Source: Limnephilus marmoratus | Lineage: Eukaryota; Arthropoda; Insecta; Trichoptera; Limnephilidae | DNA: 64,000 nucleotides | Assembly: GCA_917880885.1 (NCBI GenBank) | Contig: OU862906.1 | Coordinates: forward strand, 60,740,665 to 60,804,664 | Reading direction: 5' to 3' | In this document: positions 32,327-40,179 of the stretch, piece by piece | How the letters are laid out: the number at the start of each line of letters is the position of its first letter | Position numbering within the stretch: position 1 is the stretch's first letter | Notes under the pieces: model-generated | The model's database searches: none | What the model was told of the DNA's origin: nothing | Seen by the model: only the letters and a program-made list of their open reading frames with translations | Made by a program: the position numbers and the translations under genes

Positions 32327-32514
32327 GTCATCAATCGCACTTTGTATATATAAGCGTTAAAAAGAACAGGTGACAGAGAGCATCCCTGTCTCACCCCTTC
32401 TCTTATACTGGCTTCTTTTGTATCATTGTCACATCTAATTACAGCGGCCTCATTCTTGTATAGCGCCTATAACTTATTATTCTATTACAACTATTATTCC
32501 CTATAACCCCTTTA

Positions 32515-32612
32515 ACACTTTTCCTTCCCAGAAATCTCCTCTCCTTCCTTTCTTTAAAAAAAACCCTCTACACAGCATCCCCAAAGATCTTGTGTGGAGC
32601 TCATGTAAAAAA
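32515..32612 (+). mobile_element. hairpin-tail LINE/SINE 3' end, short copy
   Basis: CTTCCCAGAAATC, TTCCTTTC, ACCCTCTACACAGCATCCCC and then TTGTGTGGAGCTCATGTAAA. The central palindrome is deleted, leaving the outer ACACAG/TGTGTGG pair and the A tail. Confidence 0.55.
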
Positions 32613-33093
32613 AAAACCTAACCATGGATCAAATAAAGAAATCGACGCCTATTGCCTATAACCTATATCTTATTATTCCTACCATGTGTCGCGACTCCCG
32701 ACAGTTGATCCCCAAAATATTATGAATATCATAAAATTATAATTTTTTGTGCATTATTTACTAATTTAAAACCTATAATCGACTTCAAAAATACGTTTAA
32801 TAATAAGTTGGTATAGATATCAAACGAATTTATTTACAGTCGACCGTTTGTACTTATACGCTGGTATATACAGTATATAGTTTTATCCTTATGCATATTA
32901 ATGAAAATATGTTAAATGTACCTATACTTCGGCGTTTAATTATTCGGCGGTACATTCTCTCTGGAACACCTAGTTATTTTTCGAGTAAGTAGGTGAACCG
33001 TATTTTCTCTTAACCGAGTGCATAATGTATACAAGTATGCCGGTGGCCAACTGTCGGGGAATCAACTGTCATGGAATCCGAAACACGAGTAAT
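32613..33093. other. intergenic, no gene seen
   Basis: AT-rich sequence. Two isolated CAACTGTC-type units at 33048-33073 resemble the minisatellite at 13484-13585. Confidence 0.45.
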
Positions 33094-33101
33094 GTAAACA
33101 C

Positions 33102-33797
33102 TAGTGATGCAACGGAAGTGTCTTAACGGAAGCAGAAGCGGAAACAGATGTCTAAAGTAAATTTTAGCGGAAGCAGAAGCGGAACCGGAAGTGTTAATAC
33201 TATGAAGAAAAAGCACAATTTATTTTTTAAGATTTGTTTAAGTAATTAAATTGGTATTTTGTACTTTTAGTACTCAAAATTAAACAGAGGCAAATTATAT
33301 TTAATAAAAAGCAATTTGGCTGCTTTTACACCTTTGGGTCTGTTTCGGTATTCTTCATATATTAAACCAGCTCCCCTAAATAATTGCTCACTGGCTACAC
33401 TGCTGGGGTGAGCTGATAAGTATTGGCGAACAATTGGCAACAGATGGGGGTATTTGCGCGCATTTACTTTCCACCACATAAGGGGATCCTCGTGGAGAGG
33501 TAGTCTCTTCTCTTTCTTGTACTCCCGAAGGTGTGACTGTATCTCTAAAAATAAATTGTCACCATCGTCAGTTGTAGAAGAGTTCTCCTCCTGGTCTTCA
33601 TTTACACTTAACATCGATTCCAATATTTGTAATGTTGATGATTTTGAAGTAGAAAGCTGCACTTCGATATCTTCAATCGCAAATTATTCTTCGTTTAGAA
33701 TTCTGTTATAAAGTTTGCGGAACCAGAAACGGAAGTGAAAAAAAATGCGGAACTTCTGCAGAAGCGGAAGCGGAAGCAGAGTTCAGTTGCAACACTA
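33102..33797 (-). mobile_element. hAT transposon, internally deleted, 696 bp
   Basis: A perfect 8-bp duplication GTAAACAC (33094-33101 and 33798-33805) surrounds ends TAGTGATGCAAC and, inverted, TAGTGTTGCAAC. Both subterminal regions are rich in GCGGAAGC/GCAGAAGCGG repeats. The remaining coding part (33267-33662) is the transposase C-terminus. The family differs from the hAT at 27496 in ends and protein. Confidence 0.9.
33267..33662 (-). pseudogene. hAT transposase C-terminus (dimerisation domain)
   Basis: 131 codons ending in the hAT dimerisation region: LHEDPLMWWKVNARKYPHLL, then QYLSAHPSSVASEQLFRGAG and a final block RNRPKGVKAAKLLFIKYNLP. The W-W-K, the P.L...YL and the SSVASE(R/Q)LF signatures are clear. 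The 'ERLFS' consensus reads EQLFR here. The catalytic core is missing and the Met is not native. Confidence 0.8.
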
Positions 33798-34052
33798 GTA
33801 AACACAATAACAATTTCTTGAAAAACCCTCAATCCTCAAAAATATTAGGGATCCTCAAAAAATATTAGGGTTAAAATTCAGTGACTCATCAGTTAAACAT
33901 CAAAGAATTTGAACTAGAAAAATTACTATCAATGAATGGCAATGTTGGGTCATATTGATTAATTCTCATTAATTGTACAACGCAGAGATAAATACATTAG
34001 TAACTCTTATCAACAAAGTGCGCATGTGAACCTGACACATTATTTAATACTA

Positions 34053-34964
34053 CGAGGGTAGGATGAAAAGTAATGCACACATGCTTGTACAGCGCGAACA
34101 AAATGACCTTCAGAAGCGCGCCAGGTGGAATATGGAAGTGACATTCCTCCTACGAATGCGCGTTTTAGGTCGTTGAATTCATCCAGTACATTTTGAGAAG
34201 CGGAAGTATGGAGACGTGTTCTAGTGCTATGCCAATGCGAGTTAAACCGCGTGCTATTATCGAATTTTTCATTGCTGAAAAAGTGACTCCTACTGAGATT
34301 CATCGTCGTTTAAAGGATGTTTATCGTGACGATGCTGTTGATAGGTCTACTGTAGATCGGTTGGTAACACTATTTCGTGATTGCGAGCCTAGAAAAGGTA
34401 TAATTGTTGAACAAACACGCAGTGGACGTCCGATCACTGCCACGGACGATAAACATCTTGATTCAAAATGACCGGCGAATCACTCAAAAGCCAATCACAA
34501 ACTCTATTGGAATATCCAGCCTGTATATTTGCCTGCTTCATTATTGAACAAATGGGATACCGTAAAATCTTGCAACATGACAACGCTCGTCCATACACCA
34601 CGAGCGCAACTGCAGAGGCTCTGCGAAACTAGAAGTTTGAACCGATTCCACATCCTCTTTACCCCCCGATCTTGCGCCTTGCGATTTTTATTGTTTTCCT
34701 CTTCTCTAGCGTAATCATTACATCTCGGACGATAAGGTGAAGGTAGCTGTCAAGTCCTGGTCGACAAAAGTCGGAAAATTTTTCAGTGACGGAATGAGAA
34801 ACTTGTTATGCGTCGGGAGAAATGTGATAGCCTTAACGGTGACTATATTGAAAAATAAATATACAATTTTGAAGCTTTAGAATAAATTATACTTTAATTT
34901 ATTTTTTGCCCGATCTTGCTATTTGTTTTACATGATGTGTGCATTACTTTTCAGCCTACCCTCG
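34053..34964 (+). mobile_element. mariner transposon, internally deleted, 912 bp
   Basis: TA duplicated at 34051-34052 and 34965-34966. Inverted ends of about 30 bp start CGAGGGTAGG(A/C)TGAAAAG and match but for one base. The N-terminal helix-turn-helix coding region (34193-34471) is intact. A second in-order fragment near 34575-34660 retains the HDNARPY motif with the second catalytic Asp, and 34730-34840 the terminal KSWSTKVGKFFSDGMRNLL block. The stretch between is deleted and frame-broken, so no active transposase is made. Confidence 0.9.
34193..34471 (+). pseudogene. mariner transposase N-terminal region
   Basis: 92 codons with the paired helix-turn-helix of mariner transposase: AIIEFFIAEKVTPTEIHRRL is the first HTH, and DAVDRSTVDRLVTLFRDCEP leads into the second, followed by the linker RSGRPITATDD. 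A stop follows at the deletion junction. The native Met is probably the one at codon 1 or 5. Confidence 0.8.
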
Positions 34965-34966
34965 TA

Positions 34967-35444
34967 ATCGAAGCATTTATCAACAAGTGTTCACTTTGAT
35001 ACAACGTATTACGGTTAAGTTGTTGTGGGAAGCTAATTAGCCGAAAGCAACTTTTTTGCGCAAAAGGGTTATCTCTTTGTACTACTTTTGATCTGAAATA
35101 TAATTTATATGTAATAATAGTCGACCCAAATACAATAAACTGTTGTTTTTGTGTGAATTTCTGAAGGTTACCTACTAATTTATCATTGAAAAGGATGTTT
35201 ATTCTATATGCGTATCTTCTGAGTTAATAATAAAAGTTGTGAAGTCCGTCTAATGTACATATATAAAACATTATTTATAGTGTGAATTGGGATCGCGGAA
35301 TAGTAGCCAAACTGTAATTAACACAGTGTGTTACATCGAGTAATGGGCAAGAAGAAGCATTATATTTTATAGGCATTTCCTACCAGAGTCTCTTTCATAC
35401 TAGACTTCAGTAGCACGGTGGTTGGAATACTCAAATTTAAAACT
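34967..35444. other. intergenic, no gene seen
   Basis: AT-rich, no motif recognised. Confidence 0.45.
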
Positions 35445-35675
35445 TTATGAATCTCAACTGCTCACAACCGTCTAGAGCCAGTGAGTAATAGCATCCCCAA
35501 TACTTGGGGTATGTTGTTAGCGGGGAAGGAAGGTGGGGAAGTACCTGGCTATTCAGATCTGGTTACCAAACACGGCTAAAACCCTTTCAAGCAACGTCTC
35601 AATTCTGAACGGTGGTCTTACATCAGGGCGACACTGAAAGTATCTTCCACTCTGCAACTTGCTGCAAATAAACTA
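35445..35675. repeat. interspersed repeat Y, third copy
   Basis: CAGTGAGTAATAGCATCCCC, AAGTACCTGGCTATTCAGAT, AACACGGCTAAAACC, GGTGGTCTTACATCAGGGCG. Same order as 12845-13125 with the G-rich middle shortened. Confidence 0.6.
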
Positions 35676-36159
35676 CATTGTAACAAACCATTTCATGTTT
35701 CCGACCGCAAATTGAGAGTTACTCGTAATTCAATCTCGAATGCATCGCTTCGTCTCTTACTAATTAGGTGCGACTAATTTCTCTTGCTATTGGTTAATTT
35801 TCACAGCGTCGCTCATTCTTACCTACAGATGTCACAGCTGGAATGAGCATTATAAGATCATGTTTTAACTCTAGAGTTTAAGTTTGCCTCCCGTTTTGAA
35901 CCGCGCAGCTTCAGGAAAAATCTCTGGCAGGACCTTAGAGTAAAAATTAATCTGAGGGCAGGACTGAAATACTTTCAGCTAATCCAGTAACACTTTTATA
36001 AAAAAGTTTATCGAGCGGTTGAGGGAATTTGGGTTTATTTATTGTTTAAGTACTTACCCATAGAGTTGCTGTTGTAGTTTTGTACGTTTTACTATTATTG
36101 AACTGTGTCATACTTGCAAATTGATTGTACCTACTCCAAATAAAAAGTGTGGATTTTAT
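35676..36159. other. intergenic, no gene seen
   Basis: Moderately GC-containing sequence without recognisable domains. Confidence 0.4.
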
Positions 36160-36305
36160 TTACTTATCCCACAACAATATATTAGTTTTAATTGATAAAT
36201 TGTGAAAAATCACAAATAAACCAAATAAAATTACTTGCGTACGCTGGGATTTGAACCGCAACCTCTAGATTGCTAGACGAGAGACTTACCCCTCGAGCAC
36301 TCGTA
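36160..36305 (-). mobile_element. tRNA-derived SINE (copy 5)
   Basis: On the minus strand: GCTCGAGGGGTAAGTC (A-box-like), TCTAGCAATCTAGAGG (anticodon arm), GGTTCAAATCC (B box), then CAAGTAATTTTATTTGGTTT and an AT-rich body. It shares the head-to-body junction with copies at 13140 and 21974. Confidence 0.6.
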
Positions 36306-36419
36306 GTTTACGTCTATGTCGTAGTTTGTGAAATGTTGAGTTTTTTTAAAAGAAACACAAACATTGCGAGGTTACAAAGAGAACTTAGCTATCAAAGGAT
36401 TGAGTCCCCGGCGGCGTAT

Positions 36420-37343
36420 TTACAATCCCTACCGCGATTCAGTCACGCTAGCGACTGAAACGCGGTAGGGATTGTAATGCGTAAATCACCTTACAAACAT
36501 TACCGCGTTTCAGTCGCGCTAGTGGCTGAAACGCGGTAGGGATTGTTATGCATAAATCACCTTACAAACACTATCGCGTTTCAGTCGCCTACGCGCTTCG
36601 TTGCTCTATCTATTTCTGTGAGAGTGACGACCGTAATTATAGAGAGGTTAGCAGAGAGGATGGACAGCGTTTTTTCAGTTAGAATATTTTTTTTTACATT
36701 GAAAATTTATTTTAAGTAAAAAAAAACGCGTGTTTTTTTTTTACTGAGAGTGACGACCGTAATTATAGATGGGTAAGCAGAGAGGATGGACCGCGTTTTT
36801 TTACTTAATTTTTCTATGTAAAAAAACTAAGTAAAAAATTTCAGTCAAAAAACAACGTACTGTACGACGACCGTAATTATAGATGGGTAAGCAGAGAGGA
36901 TGGACCGCGTTTTTTTACTTAAATTTTCTATGTAAAAAAACTTAGTAAAAAATTTCAGTAAAAAAATAACGCGCTCCATCCTCTCTGCTTACCCATCTAT
37001 AATTACGGTTGTCACTCTCAGTAAAAAAAACATGCGTTTTTTTAACTTAAAATAAATTTTCAATGTAAAAAAAAAATATTCTAATTAAAAAAACGCTGTC
37101 CATCCTCTCTGCTAACCTCTCTATAATTACGGTAGTCACCTTCATAGAAACAGATAGAGAAACGAAGCGCGTAGGCGACTGAAACGTGGTAGTGTTTGTA
37201 AGGTGATTTATGCATAACAATCCCTACCGCGTTTCAGTCACTAGCGCGACTGAAACGCGGTAGTTTTTGTAAGTTGATTTACGCATTACAATCCCTACCG
37301 CATTTCAGTCGCTAGCGTGACTGAATCGCGGTAGGGATTGTAA
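36420..37343. repeat. 924-bp near-perfect palindrome built of nested hairpins
   Basis: The sequence from TTACAATCCCTACCGCG to CGCGGTAGGGATTGTAA reads almost the same on both strands across about 900 bp, with a short asymmetric centre near 36850-36960. Each arm contains smaller hairpins: CCCTACCGCG.TTCAGTC / GACTGAAACGCGGTAGGG around a GCTAGC centre occurs twice per arm, separated by GTAAATCA(C/A)CTTACAAA. Farther in, GACCGTAATTATAGA plus GCAGAGAGGATGGA occurs twice on the left and once in the middle, and again reversed on the right. No ORF and no unambiguous target duplication. Confidence 0.9.
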
Positions 37344-37394
37344 GGACTATTTTAGGGGCTTACTTTGATAACATTTAACATCACTAGCTGAAGT

Positions 37395-38235
37395 CCCCGG
37401 CGATGCCCGGGCTTTTTACACAGAGTTTTCGAAATCAAATGTAGACAGTGACCGTCCTCTTATTTTGAAGGTCACATGTGCAAAATATCATCAACCTCGG
37501 CATAAAACTGTAGATTTCCATACAAATCAAATCTACACCGCCCGCTGCCAGTCCGCTCGTCCACCACAATATGTTATATATTTCAACCAATTTACACAAA
37601 ACCTTTACAAATTATATACCTAAACCTTCATTGAATCACTCTATCTATTGGTGAAAACCGCATGGAAAACCGTTCAGTAGTTTTTGAATTTATTGTGATC
37701 AGACAAACAGACAGACAGACACGGCGGAGGACTTTAATTCATAATATGTAGAGATGTAGAGATTGACAAATTATACACCTAAACTTTCTTCATGAATCAC
37801 TCTATCTATTGGTGAAAACCGCATGGAAAACCGTTCAGTAGTTTTTGAATTTATTGCGAACAGACAGACAGACAGACACGGCGGAGGACTTTAATTCATA
37901 ATATGTAGAGATGTAGAGATTGACAAATTATACACCTAAACCTTCCTCATGAATCACTCTATCTATTGGTGAAAACCGCATGGAAAACCGTTCAGTAGTT
38001 TTTGAATTTATTGCGAACAGACAGACAGACAGACAGACACGGCGGAGGACTTTAATTTATAATATGTAGAGATGTAGAGATTGACAAAATATACACCTAA
38101 ACCTTCCTCATGAATCACTCTATCTATTGATGAAAACCGCATGGAAAACCGTTCAGTAGTTTTTGAGTTTATTGCAGTCAGACAGACAGACAGACAGACA
38201 CGGCGGAGGACTTTAATTTATAATATGTAATAATA
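37395..38235 (+). repeat. RTE-like LINE tail with four tandem units of about 155 bp
   Basis: Opens with CTAGCTGAAGTCCCCGGCGA. Then four units follow at about 37608-37763, 37764-37919, 37920-38079 and 38080-38230, each with TATACACCTAAA, CACTCTATCTATTGGTGAAA, CGTTCAGTAGTTTTTGA, a (CAGA)4-6 microsatellite and GGCGGAGGACTTTAATT. The units are highly similar, so they were amplified as a local tandem array. Single copies occur at 14640 and 15140. Confidence 0.75.
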
Positions 38236-38819
38236 AAGAAAGATTCACGCAGTTTGTGCACCTTTAATTCGGCTCGATGAAAATCTTATTCACGGAACAT
38301 ATTTAAGTAGATTTTAACCATAGTTTTTAGTTGTGTCCAAACTTTGTAAAGTGGCCTTTAAGTGATATTATAAAAATGGCACAGTAGGGAAGGCAAGATT
38401 ATTATTCATTACAATATAATTTTATAACTGAACTTTCAAGCCATGTTGATATTTAAATGTTAGATGTCAACCTCAAAAGCCGACGGAAATCGCAGCGTTG
38501 CTATATTGAAAAAAATCTGTGGGGAGTTTTATAAAAATAAATACCTACAAGATAATCGGAGACCGGACTTTACTTTATGTAGTGGCGTCACGAGCAAAAC
38601 AAAATAATTTATTAATTTATACCAAACATGACCCAACCCAAAATTTAAAAAATATAAATTATTTCGGGACAGAAAATATTACCACAATATTATTTAAACC
38701 AGTGGCGGGTGTTCCGTAGAAAAATTATACCTATTTTTATATCAAGAAAATTTTATATCTTGTACATAATCTAGATAACCTAAAAACTGTATATACATAG
38801 ACTGTTACTAATATTTAAT
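38236..38819. other. intergenic, no gene seen
   Basis: AT-rich, no recognisable feature. Confidence 0.45.
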
Positions 38820-39165
38820 TTATATATACGATACTGCCGCCATGGGTCGACCCACGGTGCCCTTCTTGACAAAATCAAGGAGGATACTGTGCTTCGACTC
38901 TTGCCGACAGAATAGCACTTAATCCTAAAAATGGGAACACACAGATAATAGAAACCTTTGTTTCTCTTATCTAAGTGGGAACACCTCAGCACAGGTTCGC
39001 CTAGTGAGGTGTTCACAAAACACTACTTACAACCAATTTACGTACAGTTACGGATCATTAACATTCTTCTTACTTTTTATTACTGAAACTTATTATGTAT
39101 GTACTTAAACCAATGTAATAATCTGTTAAGTGCATGTTTGAGAATAGAAATAAATAAATTTAAGG
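38820..39165 (+). repeat. LINE-end-like repeat with AACACCTCA stem-loop
   Basis: GAACACCTCAGCACAGGTTC and CTAGTGAGGTGTTCAC form a stem-loop. The upstream 120 bases have a more coding-like composition (GACAAAATCAAGGAGGATAC) and the end is AAATAAATAAATTTA. Same family as 26405-26640, longer at the 5' side. Confidence 0.5.
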
Positions 39166-39389
39166 ATTCGACCAAGTATAAGACTTAAGGTGATACTTAA
39201 ATGAATTCGATGGCACGACTTTAATCATTTCAGGGAAAACACTTTTTACAAGTGATGCTTTAAAATATTAAGAAGAATTAATTGTTTGCAACCGTGCATA
39301 CGCAATATAATATAAATAAAAAGTTTTGTCCATAAACAAACTAAAATCTTTCAAGAAAGGCTAACAAATGACCCCCTGATTTCAAATCA

Positions 39390-39535
39390 TCCCTCATACA
39401 TTTTTCCTTCCCAGAACTTCCAATCCTTCCTTTCCTTAAAAATGCCCTCCACACAGCATCCCCTACGATGACATAGGCACTTAGGGAAATTATTTTCCTC
39501 AGGGGCTCATGTGCAGTGCTAATGTAAAAAAAAAC
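39390..39535 (+). mobile_element. hairpin-tail LINE/SINE 3' end
   Basis: Encodes SFLSLKMPSTQHPLR-stop, followed by the palindrome AAATTATTTTCCTCAGGGGC with its left half TTAGGG, and AATGTAAAAAAAA. The outer CTGTGTGGAG partner is altered to ATGTGCAGTG. Confidence 0.65.
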
Positions 39536-39654
39536 GTTCGTTTGAAACACCAATCATCACATTATGACGAAAGACGCCATGAGTGAAATGTAAAAGGTAT
39601 GGAGTGACAAGAGGCATAGCGAGGACCACGTAACCAGGGTTAGATTAGATTTCA

Positions 39655-39838
39655 ATTTGAGAGGCGGGTTTGGGTACCGCCGCCCGGGAACCATTTATTG
39701 GATAAACAACACCTTTGCCGTGGGTCACCCCAAGTGGTTCGCTACGTTTGGTGACTTAGCAGGACTGCGCGGGTTCATCGGGTGAGGTGTGTTCAGGTCT
39801 TAGCAGAACTTCCTTTCCTTAAAAAGACCCTGAGAGGA
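39655..39838 (+). mobile_element. hairpin-tail repeat body fragment
   Basis: GGGTACCGCCGCCCGGGAAC, TTATTGGATAAACAACACC, CCCCAAGTGGTTCGCTACG and GGGTTCATCGGG match the body of the repeat at 8375-8825 in the opposite orientation. It breaks off inside CTTTCCTTAAAAAGACCCTG. Confidence 0.6.
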
Positions 39839-40179
39839 AATGTTGGTATTGATTGAAAGAAAATTCGAAACATATTTAACAGAAAATCCTTAGATGGCGT
39901 GTTCAGAATCCAAACTCAGATTAAAAAACCTAACGGCAAGTAGTTTTTTAAAATATTTGTATTTGGTTATGGATTGTCTTTATATTGGATTCATGATGTT
40001 TGTAATTTTATTATCACTTTGATCTCTCAGCCATGTTTTTACTTTTATTTTAAATGTATTCATTTCCTTTATATTTTTGATTTGATCTGGTAGAGCATTG
40101 TATAATTTCATAGCATGGAATTTATTATTTCTCTGTCCAAAAGATGTGTTCAAACTGGGAGTAACCAGGATGTTATTGC

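Larger units (their letters stand above)
31466..32460 (-). mobile_element. RTE-like LINE, 5'-truncated, minus strand
   Basis: Minus translation gives REGVRQGCSLSPVLFN (RT motif 4), MIRFADDIALIAESEEELQE (catalytic FADD), then a frame break near 32040. It resumes with IKTYVWSILMYGCETWCLS, RRLEAFEMWSYRRLLGISWR and NAKGRPRREYLEDLLVDVRC. The block order is that of RTE-type ORF2. The element ends at about 31466 in an (AG)n run after CAATCCTAGGATTG. A 3' fragment of the same family is at 43718-43895. Confidence 0.75.

Noticed and set aside
31558..32373. Plus-strand frames of 87 and 152 codons
   Set aside because: Shadows of the minus-strand RTE-like ORF.
37608..38230. CRISPR-like array
   Set aside because: Units are contiguous LINE-tail tandem repeats without unique spacers, in a eukaryotic genome.
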